Positions 31,342 through 40,356 of a stretch of 48,093 bases of DNA are shown here, in pieces; position 1 is the stretch's first letter; each line of letters begins with the position of its first letter. Below the pieces are notes generated by a model that was not told the DNA's origin, made no database searches, and worked only from the letters and a program-made list of their open reading frames with translations. This DNA is from RHKX01 sp035759925 (GTDB lineage Bacteria; Actinomycetota; Thermoleophilia; Solirubrobacterales; 70-9), in NCBI GenBank assembly GCA_035759925.1, contig DASTTY010000024.1:1-48093 (forward strand). The letters run 5' to 3'. The translations under genes and the position numbers were made by a program.

Positions 31342-32766
31342 GTGAGGGCCCGGGCTGGCCCCGCGGACCTCTGGATCGCCCTCGGCGGCGGGACGGCGAC
31401 CCTCTTCGCCGCATTCCTGGCCGTCGACTCCGGCGCCCAGGTCGGAGTCGGACTGGCCGCGGGCGTCGCCCTGTTCATCGCGGCGGTTGCCGCCTTCGTC
31501 GTCTACCCCCATGTCTCGATCGCGGCGACGATCCTGCTGTTCGCGCTCGTCCCGATGCTCAAGGTCCTGGTTCTTCCCGAGATCGGGCCGATCAAGGACG
31601 CCGTCGTGCTCGCCGCGGTCGCCGCGGCGATCATCGTCTTCGTCTTCGAGCGACCCCACGTCGACCGCTGGCTGCTGATCCCGGTCGTCCTCCTGCTCGG
31701 CTTCTACGTGATCAACGTCGGCAGCGGCCACGGCATCGCCTGGGCGCAGGGCGTCCGGCTGATCGGTGAGCCGCTGCTGCTCCTGCTGGTCGGCCTGATC
31801 CTGCCGGAGCCGCGGCGGAGCTTCCGGTGGGCGCTCGGAGCGCTGATCGTCACCGCCTGCCTGGTGGCCGGCTACGGGATCTACCAGCAGATCGTCGGTA
31901 AGTGGACGCTGGTCGACTGGGGCTACTCGTTCGACAGCCAGGTGCGCTCGCTCGACAACGGCTGGTTGCGCAGCTTCGGGACGATGGACGACCCGTTCGC
32001 CTATGCCGCCTTCCTGCTCTACGGCCTCGCGGCGGTCTGCTTCTGGCTGCGCCGCGGCCCGCTCGCCTGGGGCACGGGCACCCTGATCATGGTCGGGCTC
32101 TTCTTCTCCTACAGTCGCACGGCGGGGCTGATCCTCGTGGCGTTCATCGGGCTGGCGCTGTGGAGGCACCGCCTCCAGATGACGGCGATGATGGTGATGG
32201 TCGCGATTGCGCTGACGGCGGTCGTGGTCCTGGTCAACGCGAACGGAACCGAGTCGAACCGGGTCACCGTGACAGGCAACTCCGCCGCAGCGAACGACTT
32301 CTCGGCGAATGTCGTTCTCAACGGCCGTATCTCGGCCTGGAAGGCGGCAGTCGGAGACAACCCGTTCGAGTGGCTGTTCGGGCGCGGCGTCGGTCAGGTC
32401 GGGACGGCAGCTGAGCGGGCCACCTACACGGTCACGCAATCGGACTCGGCGGGCTCATCGCAGGACCAGGCCGTCGACTCCGGTTACCTCGCCACGATCG
32501 CCGACGTCGGCTTCGTCGGCCTCGCGGTGCTGCTGGCGCTGTTTGCGCGACTCGCCGTGACCACTGCTCGGGCCGCGCGGCGCGGCCTCGACGAAGGATG
32601 GGTGGGCCTCGCCCTGCTCGCGGCGCTCCTGATCGACGCGCTGACCCGCTCGTCGTTCACGGGCTTTCCGACCGCATTCCTCGGCCTGCTGCTCGTCGGT
32701 GTCGCGGTCGCGGCGGCGGATGCGCACGAGGCCGATGACGGGGTCGCGCTCGGCCACCCGCGGTGA
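31342..32766 (+). CDS. O-antigen polymerase/ligase-like membrane protein
   Basis: 474 aa with about eleven hydrophobic segments. It shows the Wzy/WaaL layout: a large periplasmic loop (about residues 195-215 and 290-350), RSFGTMDDPFAYAAFLLYGL, FSYSRTAGLILVAFIGLALW, and a long polar loop ending GRISAWKAAVGDNPFEWLFG that contains the family's conserved Arg and Gly pattern. It would polymerise lipid-linked repeat units or attach the chain to an acceptor outside the membrane. GTG 31342 follows the kinase stop after 3 bp; its stop overlaps the next GTG. Confidence 0.88.
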   Translation: MRARAGPADLWIALGGGTATLFAAFLAVDSGAQVGVGLAAGVALFIAAVAAFVVYPHVSIAATILLFALVPMLKVLVLPEIGPIKDAVVLAAVAAAIIVFVFERPHVDRWLLIPVVLLLGFYVINVGSGHGIAWAQGVRLIGEPLLLLLVGLILPEPRRSFRWALGALIVTACLVAGYGIYQQIVGKWTLVDWGYSFDSQVRSLDNGWLRSFGTMDDPFAYAAFLLYGLAAVCFWLRRGPLAWGTGTLIMVGLFFSYSRTAGLILVAFIGLALWRHRLQMTAMMVMVAIALTAVVVLVNANGTESNRVTVTGNSAAANDFSANVVLNGRISAWKAAVGDNPFEWLFGRGVGQVGTAAERATYTVTQSDSAGSSQDQAVDSGYLATIADVGFVGLAVLLALFARLAVTTARAARRGLDEGWVGLALLAALLIDALTRSSFTGFPTAFLGLLLVGVAVAAADAHEADDGVALGHPR

Positions 32767-33863
32767 GCATGCTCGACGTCGTCCTCGTCGGACTCGTCGC
32801 CGGCGGCGAGTCGGGGGTGCCGCGCTACGCCGCCTGCCTGGCCTCGGCGCTCGATCGCGCCGCGCCGGCGTTCCCCGACCTCGCGATGCGGATGCTGACG
32901 ACGCCGCGCGGGGCCCGCCGCAGCGGGATGCGGAACATCCCGATCGACCTCGTCGGCTGGCCGTTCGCACGGTCGAACGCGGGGCTCGGCCGGATCGTCG
33001 GCGAGCAGATCGCGAGCCGTACCGCGCCGGGTGGGCTGCTTCATTTCTTCGACCTCTCCGGTCCCGTGCTGGCGCCGCGGCGGCGCTTCGTGACGACGAT
33101 CCACGACGCCGCCGCCGGGCAGGGCTTCGAGCGGGCCCGGGTTGCGCACAAGCTCGCGCTCCAACCCTGGGCGGCCCGCCGGGCGACACGGTCCGTTGCG
33201 GTCTCGCAGTTCGCCCGCGACGAGGCGGTCCATCACTTCGGGGCCGATCGGAACCGGATCGCCGTGATCCACTCGGGCCCGGGACTGGTCGCGGATCCCG
33301 GCTCCGAGGCGCGTCACGACGTCGAGCCGAACGGCACGTACCTCCTCTACGTCGGCAACCTCTCAGCCCACAAGAACCTGGCGCTGCTCGTCGCAGCGTT
33401 CGACCAGGCCGACGTCGCGGGAACACGGTTGCTCCTGGTCGGCGGTCGCGGTGAGCGGTTCGAGGAGGTCGAGGCGGCCATCGACGGCGCCCGCCGCAGC
33501 GCCGCCATCGAGATCCGCAGGGATGTCGGCGACGGCGAGCTCGACGCGCTCTACCGCAGCGCGCGAGCCCTGCTTCTTCCCTCGGTCTACGAAGGGTTCG
33601 GGTTCACCGCGCTCGAGGCGATGGGGCGGGACTGCCCGGTCATCGCGAGCGACATCCCGGCGCTCCGCGAGATCTCCGGCGAGGGAGCGATGCTGGTGCC
33701 GCCGGAGGACGTGGGGGCCTGGGCGGAGGCGATCCGCGGCGTCGCCGGAGACGATTCGGCCCGCGAGGACCTGCAGCGTCGCGGCCGGGCTCAGGTCGCG
33801 CGCTACTCCTGGGATGCGACTGCCCGTTCGGTCTGCGAGCTGTTCCTGGAGGCCGGCGGCTGA
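32763..33863 (+). CDS. GT4-family glycosyltransferase
   Basis: 366 aa, GT-B fold, glycosyltransferase family 4. C-terminal donor-binding half: YLLYVGNLSAHKNLALLVAA, LLLVGGRGERFEEVEAAI, and PSVYEGFGFTALEAMGRDCP, the E-x7-E signature with flanking glycines. The N-terminal acceptor half includes GGLLHFFDLSGPVLAPR and HDAAAGQG. Retaining sugar transfer onto a lipid-linked oligosaccharide is likely; sugar unknown. GTG 32763 overlaps the previous stop; ATG 32769 is an alternative. Confidence 0.9.
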   Translation: MSMLDVVLVGLVAGGESGVPRYAACLASALDRAAPAFPDLAMRMLTTPRGARRSGMRNIPIDLVGWPFARSNAGLGRIVGEQIASRTAPGGLLHFFDLSGPVLAPRRRFVTTIHDAAAGQGFERARVAHKLALQPWAARRATRSVAVSQFARDEAVHHFGADRNRIAVIHSGPGLVADPGSEARHDVEPNGTYLLYVGNLSAHKNLALLVAAFDQADVAGTRLLLVGGRGERFEEVEAAIDGARRSAAIEIRRDVGDGELDALYRSARALLLPSVYEGFGFTALEAMGRDCPVIASDIPALREISGEGAMLVPPEDVGAWAEAIRGVAGDDSAREDLQRRGRAQVARYSWDATARSVCELFLEAGG

Positions 33864-35002
33864 TGAGGGTCCTGCTCGTCAACGCGCATGGCGCCGACCC
33901 CGCTTACGGCGGCGCCGAGCGCTACGTCCGCGAGCTCGCCCGGGGCCTCGCCGGGCGCGGCTGCGAGGTCGCCGTCCTCAGCGCCTTCCCTCAGCGCACG
34001 CACGTCGAAGGCATCGAGACGATGACGCTCCATGGAAGCGATTGGCGCGACGACACGCGGCGCCGGATCCGCAACCGGATCGGCGACGTCGCCGCGGCAC
34101 CGTGGCCGCGGCTCGGCAGCGTCCTCGCGGAGCTTCGCCCCGACCTCGTCCACACCGGCAACCTGCCCGGTATCGGCACCGGAATCTGGGAGGTGGCGAG
34201 GCGATCGGGGATCGCGACCGTGCACACGCTCCACGACTACTACCTGCTCTGCGCGCGCACGAGCCTCGTCCGCAGCGACGGCTCGCCGTGCTCACCGAGC
34301 CCGCTGCTGTGTGGGGTTCGCATGCGCCGACTGGCGCGCTGGAGCGGGGGAGTGGACGCGATCATCGCCGGGTCCGAGCACCTCCTCGCTGCCCACACGG
34401 GGATCTTCGCGGCGACGCCGCCCACCGTCATCCGTCTTCCCCTCGCCGCCTCGGGCGCGAGCCCGACCGAGCCGCCGTCCGCCCTGCGGGATCTCGGCTA
34501 CCTCGGAGCGCTGACCGCGGCGAAGGGGGTGGACATGTTGCTGGCAGCAGCGCCGGAGCTCGCCCGCTCGGGCGTCCGTGTGCGGATCGCCGGCGACGGG
34601 CCGCTGCGCGCTCGCGTCGAGGAGGCGCCGGTCGACTATGCCGGCCGCCTCGACGGTCCCGCCGTCGCGGAGTTCACTCACGCCTGCGATGCCGGGATCG
34701 TCCCCTCGACCTGGGAGGAGCCGGGCGGTCCCCCGTACACGGTCTGCGACTGGCTGGCCGCCGGCAGGCCGGTCCTCGCCGCCCGCCGCGGCGGCCTCAC
34801 CGAGATCCAGGGATCGGGCGGAGTGGCGGGCTTCGAGCCGACCAGAGCGGGGATCGTCGACGCGGTGAGCGGGCTCCGCGATCCGGATCGGTGGGAGCGG
34901 ATCGTCGGCGCCGTTCCCGAGGTCGCTGACGGCCGCGACCTCGAGCGCTGGCTCGACGAGCACGAGGCTGTCTACGCTTCCGCGATCGCGCGGCGCCCGT
35001 GA
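33863..35002 (+). CDS. GT4-family glycosyltransferase
   Basis: 379 aa. The N-terminus MRVLLVNAHGADPAYGGAERYV with the glycine-rich loop is typical for GT4. HTLHDYYLLCARTSLVRSDG followed by a cysteine-containing segment is characteristic of a subset of GT4 enzymes. The donor half has LGYLGALTAAKGVDMLLAAA, RIAGDGPLRARVE and VPSTWEEPGGPPYTVCDWLA. ATG shares one base with the previous stop (TGATG). Cytoplasmic face of the membrane; donor and acceptor unknown. Confidence 0.9.
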   Translation: MRVLLVNAHGADPAYGGAERYVRELARGLAGRGCEVAVLSAFPQRTHVEGIETMTLHGSDWRDDTRRRIRNRIGDVAAAPWPRLGSVLAELRPDLVHTGNLPGIGTGIWEVARRSGIATVHTLHDYYLLCARTSLVRSDGSPCSPSPLLCGVRMRRLARWSGGVDAIIAGSEHLLAAHTGIFAATPPTVIRLPLAASGASPTEPPSALRDLGYLGALTAAKGVDMLLAAAPELARSGVRVRIAGDGPLRARVEEAPVDYAGRLDGPAVAEFTHACDAGIVPSTWEEPGGPPYTVCDWLAAGRPVLAARRGGLTEIQGSGGVAGFEPTRAGIVDAVSGLRDPDRWERIVGAVPEVADGRDLERWLDEHEAVYASAIARRP

Positions 35003-35715
35003 TCGACACCCACTGCCATCTCCTGCCCGGCCTCGATGATGGCCCGCGCGTCGTCGGCGACTCGGTCGACATGGGACGGGCGCTCGCCGCCGCCGGAGTC
35101 ACCGGCGTGGCCTGCACACCGCATTTCTCCGGTCGCTTCCCGACCCCTGTCGATGATGGGCGTGAGGCGCTCGGGGAGCTGCGAACGGCCCTCGCAGCCG
35201 AATCGGTGGGGCTGGAGTTGGTCCTCGGCGCCGAGCTCAGTCCCGCGATGGCCCTCGATGCCCCCGATCGAGAGCTTCTCGGCCGGACGATCGGGGCCCG
35301 CTCGCTGCTGGTCGAGCTCGAGTCCGACACGCCGATAGCCGCGGTCGACCTCGTGATCGCCCGTCTCGACGAACTCGGTCTGCGAGCGGTGTTCGCCCAT
35401 CCCGAGCGCTGCCGAGCGGTGCGCTCACGGCCGCGGGTCCTCGACGGCGCCCGTTCGGCGGGCGCGCTCGTCCAGGTCGTCGTCCGGAGCCTCGGCAGGC
35501 CGACTCGTGCCGACGCCGGCGCCGCCTGGGATCTCCTCGAGGCGGACCGGGTGGACCTGATCGCCAGCGACGCTCATCGCGCCGCTGATGCAGCGGCCCT
35601 CGAGACGGCTCTCGAGGAGGTCCGCCGCCGCTACGGAGCCGCCGCGCTCACCGCGCTCACCGAATCGGCGCCCGCCCGGCTCCTCGGCCGCCCGGAGGAG
35701 GCCGATGGAGGCTGA
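34999..35715 (+). CDS. CpsB/CapC-type PHP-domain tyrosine phosphatase
   Basis: 238 aa. The metal-binding PHP signature is at the very N-terminus, DTHCHLLPGLDDGP. Further ligands lie in VACTPHFSGR, the ELVLGAELSP region, FAHPERC and LIASDAHRA. The family consists of Mn-dependent phosphotyrosine phosphatases that reverse BY-kinase autophosphorylation in capsule systems, which fits the kinase at 29812. GTG 34999 overlaps the previous stop by 4 bases, and the 3' end overlaps the next gene by 11 bp. Confidence 0.92.
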   Translation: MIDTHCHLLPGLDDGPRVVGDSVDMGRALAAAGVTGVACTPHFSGRFPTPVDDGREALGELRTALAAESVGLELVLGAELSPAMALDAPDRELLGRTIGARSLLVELESDTPIAAVDLVIARLDELGLRAVFAHPERCRAVRSRPRVLDGARSAGALVQVVVRSLGRPTRADAGAAWDLLEADRVDLIASDAHRAADAAALETALEEVRRRYGAAALTALTESAPARLLGRPEEADGG

Positions 35716-36613
35716 GGAGCTGACAGCGGTCGTCCTCAACTGGAGGACGCCCGAGCTGACCCGCCACGCCGTCGAATCGCTGATCGAAGACGGAGTGCCG
35801 GCGGCCCGCATCGTCGTCGTCGACAACGGATCCGGCGCCGCCGCCGCCGCGGAGCTCGCCGAGGGCCTCCCGGGGGTACGGCTGGTGACCCTCGACGAGA
35901 ACGTCGGGTTCGCGCGCGGCAACGCGGCCGGCGCGGCCGCGCTGCCGGGGAACGGCTACCTGTTCGTCAACAGCGATGCCTTCGTCGCACGCGTCGGCAG
36001 CATCGAGCGGATGCTCGCCGCCCTCGCCGATCCACGCGTCGGAGTCGCCGTGCCGCGATTGCTGAACGAGGATCGGACGCTGCAGCCCAGCGTCGTGCCG
36101 TTCTCGACGCCGCTCTCCGAGCTGGTCCGCGCATCGGGGCTGTCGCGGCTCGTCCCGAACCGTTTCCAGCCACGCCTCGGGACCCATTGGGATCACGCCG
36201 AGGCGCGATCGATCGTGGCCGCCGTCGGCGCGGTCATGCTCGTCCGCGGCAGTACCTGGGAGGAGCTCGGTGGCTTCGACGAGAGCCGCTTCATGTACGC
36301 CGAAGATCACGATCTGTTCCGCCGTGCGGCGGCGGCCGGGTGGCAGGCCCGGTTCGTGGCCGGTGCCGAGTTCGTCCACCTCGGTTCCGGTTCGGCCGCG
36401 CGGCGGTGGAGCGATCCCGATCGCGCCCGGCGGGTTGCCGCGGCCGAGGCGGCGATGGTCCGCGAGCACCTCGGCCCGCTCACCGGCCGGTTGACCGTGG
36501 CGCTGATGGCCGCCGGGGTCGCCGTTCGAGCCGTCCTCTGGCGGCTCCGCGGCGATCCGGAGGCGGCCCGAACCCAGGCGGCCTGGCTGCGCGGCTATCT
36601 CCGCCCTCGATGA
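35705..36613 (+). CDS. GT2-family glycosyltransferase (rhamnosyltransferase-like)
   Basis: 302 aa. GT-A fold: TAVVLNWRTPELTRHAVESL, VVVDNGSGAAAA, ENVGFARGNAAGA, then VNSDAF as the DxD equivalent. The acceptor part has GAVMLVRGSTWEELGGFDES and FMYAEDHDLFRRAAAAGW, with the ED metal/base motif. Closest in style to the WbbL-like rhamnosyltransferases. ATG 35705 lies within the end of the phosphatase gene. It is the last plus-strand gene before the convergent heptose operon, whose first stop is 4 bp away. Confidence 0.92.
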   Translation: MEAEELTAVVLNWRTPELTRHAVESLIEDGVPAARIVVVDNGSGAAAAAELAEGLPGVRLVTLDENVGFARGNAAGAAALPGNGYLFVNSDAFVARVGSIERMLAALADPRVGVAVPRLLNEDRTLQPSVVPFSTPLSELVRASGLSRLVPNRFQPRLGTHWDHAEARSIVAAVGAVMLVRGSTWEELGGFDESRFMYAEDHDLFRRAAAAGWQARFVAGAEFVHLGSGSAARRWSDPDRARRVAAAEAAMVREHLGPLTGRLTVALMAAGVAVRAVLWRLRGDPEAARTQAAWLRGYLRPR

Positions 36614-36617
36614 TCCG

Positions 36618-37577
36618 TTAGCTGAGGCGGCCGGCCTCGAGCAGCTCGGCGCGGGTGACCGTCGAGGTCCCGATCTTGCCGACGACGATCCCTGCCGCGC
36701 GGTTGGCGAGGCGGACCGCGTCGGGCAACGGGACCTGGGCACCGAGCGCCGCGCCGAGTGTTGCGACGACCGTGTCGCCGGCTCCGGTCACGTCGTAGAC
36801 CTCCCGCGCCTCGGTCGGGATGTGAATCGAGTCGTCCTGCCAGTAGAGGTTCATCCCGGCCGAGCCACGAGTGATCAGGAGAGCCACGTCGCCGCATTTC
36901 TCGGCGAGGCGCTCGGCCGCGACGTCGAGGTCGGGGTCGCTTTCGATCTCGATGTTCGCGGCGCGCCCCGCATCGTGGGCGTTCGGTGTCAGCACCGTCG
37001 CGCCCCGGTACTTCTCGAAGTGAATGCCCTTTGCGTCGACCGCCACCGGCTTGCCGGCGGCGTTCGCAGCAGCGATCGCCTCGGACGCCACCTTCGCGGT
37101 GACGACGCCCTTCCCGTAGTCGGAGACGATGAGGACGTCGACGTCGTCGATGCGAGCCCGAACCGATTCGATCAGGGAGGCCTCGGTGGCCTCTCCGAGG
37201 ATCTCGCGCGACTCCGAGTCGGTCCGGACCACCTGCTGGGCATGAGCGACGACGCGGGTCTTGATCGTGGTCGACCGGGCCGCGTCGACGATCAGCGAGC
37301 CGGCCTCGACGCCGGTCTCGTCGAGGGCCTCGCGCAGCGACTCGGCGGCATCATCCTCGCCGACCACGCCGACCAGGTGGGCGGTGCACCCGAGCGCCAC
37401 GGTTCCGGCGGCCGCGTTCGCCGCGCCGCCGGGAGCCAGGGTGCGGCTGCGGACCTCGACGATCGGCACCGGCGCCTCCGGCGAGATCCGCCGGACCTCG
37501 CCCCAGACGTACTCGTCGAGCATCACGTCCCCGAGGACGAGCGCCTCGACACCTCCGAAGTCCGGCTCCGCGTTCAT
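36618..37577 (-). CDS. rfaE1: D-glycero-beta-D-manno-heptose-7-phosphate kinase (HldE-N/HldA type)
   Basis: 319 aa, PfkB family. Conserved blocks: LVLGDVMLDEYVWGEVRRIS, APGGAANAA, LVGVVGEDDAAESL, a long IVSDYGKGVVT, LTPNAHDA, and the anion-hole signature YDVTGAGDTVVATL. These match the kinase half of HldE, which makes heptose-1,7-bisphosphate. In most Gram-negatives this domain is fused to the adenylyltransferase; here it stands alone, and the adenylyltransferase is fused to GmhA two genes upstream. ATG 37577 overlaps the gmhB stop by 4 bases. Confidence 0.92.
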   Translation of the reverse strand: MNAEPDFGGVEALVLGDVMLDEYVWGEVRRISPEAPVPIVEVRSRTLAPGGAANAAAGTVALGCTAHLVGVVGEDDAAESLREALDETGVEAGSLIVDAARSTTIKTRVVAHAQQVVRTDSESREILGEATEASLIESVRARIDDVDVLIVSDYGKGVVTAKVASEAIAAANAAGKPVAVDAKGIHFEKYRGATVLTPNAHDAGRAANIEIESDPDLDVAAERLAEKCGDVALLITRGSAGMNLYWQDDSIHIPTEAREVYDVTGAGDTVVATLGAALGAQVPLPDAVRLANRAAGIVVGKIGTSTVTRAELLEAGRLS

Positions 37578-38110
37578 GCGGGCACCCGCGTGTCGAGTAT
37601 GAAATCCACTGCTTCCTTCCAGCTCCTGGCGACAAGATCGGCATCCATCGGTCCCTGCTCCCGCGAGTTCAGCAGGATCGACCCGCATCCTGCCCGCTTG
37701 CCGGCCTCCACGTCGGACCGTTTGTCGCCGATGACGAAGGAATTGCCGAGTGCGATGCCGATCTCGCGGGCTGCTTCGAGGAGCATCCCGGGCATCGGCT
37801 TCCGGCACCGGCAACCCTCGTCGGGCCGGTGCGGGCAGACGTGGACGCCCGCGAAGCTGACGCCGGCGGCGGCGAAGTCGGCCACGAACCGCTCCTCCAC
37901 CGCCGCCGCGGCGGCAGGGGAGACGAGGCCGCGACCGATCCCGGACTGGTTGCTGACGACGACGAGGAGGAGACCGGCCGCACCGAGTCGCCGCAGTCCC
38001 TCGATCGCGCCCGCGATCGGCCGGACGCGGTCGGGATCGGACGGGTAGCCGACGTCCTCGATGAGCGTCCCGTCCCTGTCGAGGAAGACCGCCGGGGCGC
38101 CTTCCCCCAT
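37574..38110 (-). CDS. gmhB: D,D-heptose 1,7-bisphosphate phosphatase
   Basis: 178 aa HAD-superfamily enzyme. Motif I is VFLDRDGTLIED (nucleophile and acid Asp pair), motif II VVVSNQSGIGRG, then a zinc-binding insert CPHRPDEGCRCRKP with the family's three Cys and one His. Motif III/IV follows at SFVIGDKRSDVEAGKRAG. It removes the C7 phosphate to give heptose-1-phosphate. Its ATG shares a base with the stop of the GmhA-RfaE2 gene. Confidence 0.94.
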   Translation of the reverse strand: MGEGAPAVFLDRDGTLIEDVGYPSDPDRVRPIAGAIEGLRRLGAAGLLLVVVSNQSGIGRGLVSPAAAAAVEERFVADFAAAGVSFAGVHVCPHRPDEGCRCRKPMPGMLLEAAREIGIALGNSFVIGDKRSDVEAGKRAGCGSILLNSREQGPMDADLVARSWKEAVDFILDTRVPA

Positions 38111-39165
38111 CAGGTCTCGCCGATCCGCTCGACGAGCTCGGTCGTCGAGCGGCCGGGGACCAGCGGCAGGAACTCGACCCGGCCTCCGTATGCCTCGATG
38201 ACGGCGCGCTCCGGCAGCGGCTTGCCGTCGGGCGGTCGATAGTCGTCGCCCTTGCAGTGGACGTCGGGGCGCAATGCATCCAGCGCCGCCTCCGGCGTGT
38301 CCTCCTCGAAGATGAGGACGTAGTCGACCGCCCGCAGCGCCGCGAGCAGGCCGGCGCGCTCGGCGGCCGGGACGAGCGGTCTGCCCTCACCCTTGAGGCG
38401 GCGGACCGCGGCGTCCGAATTGACGCCGACGACGAGGACGTCGCCGAACCGGGCCGCCTCTTCGAGGGTCGCGAGGTGGCCGGCGTGGAGATGGTCGAAG
38501 GCGCCGTTGGTCCAGACGACGACCCGCCCGGCGGCCGTCCAACGCTCGCGCAGTGCGACGAGCTCGGAGAGCCCGACGACGCTCCCGGGCGGCGGCAGCA
38601 ACTCGCGGCCGCCGTTGGCGATCATCGTCTCGAGCGCGCGGCAGATGGAATGAACGATGAGCAGGTGCCCCTCCTGCACGTCGGCCGTCCGGTCGCGACC
38701 GGCGGCAACCGCGATGTCGACACGCTCGCCGAGCGGGCTGCCGGGCTTGCCGCAGAAGCCGATCGTCGTCATCCCGGCGGCCGCAGCGGCGTCGATGCCG
38801 GCGAGGACGTTGGCGGACGTTCCACTCGTGCTGAATGCGACGGCGACGTCTTCGCGGCGGCCGAGCGCCTCGACCTGGCGGGCGAAGACACGCTCGAAGC
38901 CGTAATCGTTCGCGATCGCGGTGAGCGCGAAGGCGTCGGTCGTCAGTGCAACGGCCGGGATCGGCGCCCGGTCGCGCTCGAACCTGCCGACGAGCTCGGC
39001 GGCGAGGTGCTGGGCGTCGGCCGCGCTACCGCCGTTGCCGAAGCTGAGAACCTTTCCACCGGCGCCGATGCCGCCCGCAAGCGCGAGCGCAGCGCGCTCG
39101 ACCGTGGCCGGATCGATCCCCAGGGAACCCAGCCGCTCGGCATCCGCTCCGAGCCGCTCAGTCAT
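38110..39165 (-). CDS. gmhA-rfaE2: fused phosphoheptose isomerase (GmhA) - heptose-1-P adenylyltransferase (RfaE2)
   Basis: 351 aa, two enzymes in one chain. Residues ~1-195 are a SIS-domain GmhA: LSFGNGGSAADAQHLAAELV, FSTSGTSANVLAGIDAA, and TADVQEGHLLIVHSICRALE, carrying the Glu, Gln and His active-site residues. Residues ~205-351 are a nucleotidyltransferase: VVWTNGAFDHLHAGHLATLE with the HxGH motif, VVGVNSDAAVRRLKGEGRPL, and VHCKGDDY. It would catalyse the first (sedoheptulose-7-P to heptose-7-P) and last (heptose-1-P to ADP-heptose) steps. Both halves keep their motifs, so both are probably active. ATG 39165 overlaps the GT9 stop by 8 bp. Confidence 0.92.
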   Translation of the reverse strand: MTERLGADAERLGSLGIDPATVERAALALAGGIGAGGKVLSFGNGGSAADAQHLAAELVGRFERDRAPIPAVALTTDAFALTAIANDYGFERVFARQVEALGRREDVAVAFSTSGTSANVLAGIDAAAAAGMTTIGFCGKPGSPLGERVDIAVAAGRDRTADVQEGHLLIVHSICRALETMIANGGRELLPPPGSVVGLSELVALRERWTAAGRVVVWTNGAFDHLHAGHLATLEEAARFGDVLVVGVNSDAAVRRLKGEGRPLVPAAERAGLLAALRAVDYVLIFEEDTPEAALDALRPDVHCKGDDYRPPDGKPLPERAVIEAYGGRVEFLPLVPGRSTTELVERIGET

Positions 39166-40327
39166 TGATGCAGGCCGTCAGCGCCTCGTCCACGCGCTCA
39201 ACGGTAATGCCCTCCATGCAGTCGATGCGCTGTCCGTCGTACTCGAAGCCTAGATTCAGGAAACCGCAGCCGGGAAGCTCGGAGTCGATGTTCACCGTGC
39301 GCGGACCGATCGGCCCCCACCGCGCCGACGACGTCGGTCCGTTCAGGGCTATCGTCCAGGTCCCGACGGCAGCCCCCAGGTGCATCACTCCGGTGTTGAC
39401 GCTTACCACGCAACGGGCGCCGGCGAGGACGTCGATCAGCTCGCCGATGCCGAATCGCCCGGCGATCGACGCAAGGCGGTTGGACGGGCCCCCGCAGGAG
39501 GCGATCAGCTCATCGGTGCGGACGCTGTCGTCCCGGCCGCCGGTCAGCAGCACCGACAGACCCTGAGCGTGGGCGCGGCGGATCAGCTCCCGCCATGAGC
39601 CGGACGGCCACTCGCGCAATTCGCTGCGGAAGCCGCCCGGCCAGACGTGGAAGACCACGTACGGATCGGCGACGGGAAGCTCCGGGGGCGGGCCGCCGGC
39701 CGTGAAGCTGGGCAGCGACTCCGACCTGACTCCGAGCGTCCCGGCGAGGCGGCGGTAGTTGTCGATCTCCGCTGATGCGGCCGAGTGCGGGACGGTCGTG
39801 TCGAACGCAGTGCCGCGATGCTGCCCCTCGGTGGCGAACCCGGCCGTCCATCGGGCCCCCGAGAGGGCTGCGTAGAGGGCTTCGAGCCGAGTCCACTGCC
39901 CGAAGTCGAGCAGGGCATCGAGGCGCTCCGCGCGAAGCAGTGGCACCGCGGCCCAGGGCCTCGCGGTGGGCAGCTCGACCACGTCCGCGCCCTCGACGAG
40001 CCGGGCGATCCCGGCGTTGTCGGCGCCGGCGAAGATCACGACGCGGGCCTTCGGGAAATCGGCGATCACATCCCGTGCGATCGCGGTCGCGAGCGTCATG
40101 TCGCCGATCCCGGTCGACTTCATGAGCCCGATTCGGCGTGGGCCGGGATCGAGGTCCCGCTTGCGGCGGAGCGCTCCGAGGGCTCCGAGGAGGCCGACGC
40201 CGACCGTCGCGTCGAATCTCCGCAGCAACGAGTTGCCGCGTCCACCCGGCGTCGCCTGCGCGCTTCCTGTCGAGAGTGACCGCATCGGTTGGGCGCTCCA
40301 TGGTCCGAGCAGCCACTCGCACCTCAT
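39158..40327 (-). CDS. GT9-family heptosyltransferase
   Basis: 389 aa, GT-B fold. Family-9 motifs: IGLMKSTGIGDMTLATAIAR near the start, RVVIFAGADNAGIARLV, VVFHVWPGGFRSELREWPSG, LLTGGRDDSVRTDELI, and the donor site CVVSVNTGVMHLGAAVGTW then ALNGPTSSARWGPIG. GT9 enzymes use ADP-heptose, made by the next three genes of the same operon, so heptose transfer is well supported by context. About 65 N-terminal residues before the fold are unconserved in style. TAACAT at 40334-40339 (minus) ends 6 nt before ATG 40327. Confidence 0.92.
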   Translation of the reverse strand: MRCEWLLGPWSAQPMRSLSTGSAQATPGGRGNSLLRRFDATVGVGLLGALGALRRKRDLDPGPRRIGLMKSTGIGDMTLATAIARDVIADFPKARVVIFAGADNAGIARLVEGADVVELPTARPWAAVPLLRAERLDALLDFGQWTRLEALYAALSGARWTAGFATEGQHRGTAFDTTVPHSAASAEIDNYRRLAGTLGVRSESLPSFTAGGPPPELPVADPYVVFHVWPGGFRSELREWPSGSWRELIRRAHAQGLSVLLTGGRDDSVRTDELIASCGGPSNRLASIAGRFGIGELIDVLAGARCVVSVNTGVMHLGAAVGTWTIALNGPTSSARWGPIGPRTVNIDSELPGCGFLNLGFEYDGQRIDCMEGITVERVDEALTACIND

Positions 40328-40333
40328 CCGCGA

Positions 40334-40339
40334 ATGTTA
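40334..40339 (-). promoter_or_regulatory. candidate -10 (TAACAT) for the heptose operon
   Basis: Minus-strand TAACAT, 6 nt before ATG 40327, in the 29-bp gap after the preceding GT2 gene. Would start a leaderless four-gene heptose transcript. Confidence 0.42.
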
Positions 40340-40356
40340 TTCATGCTCGGCGACCG

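Noticed and set aside
29689..32439. 916-codon open frame on the minus strand
   Set aside because: Antisense to the BY-kinase and polymerase genes, Asp/Arg-rich shadow protein, no family motifs; a product of high GC content.
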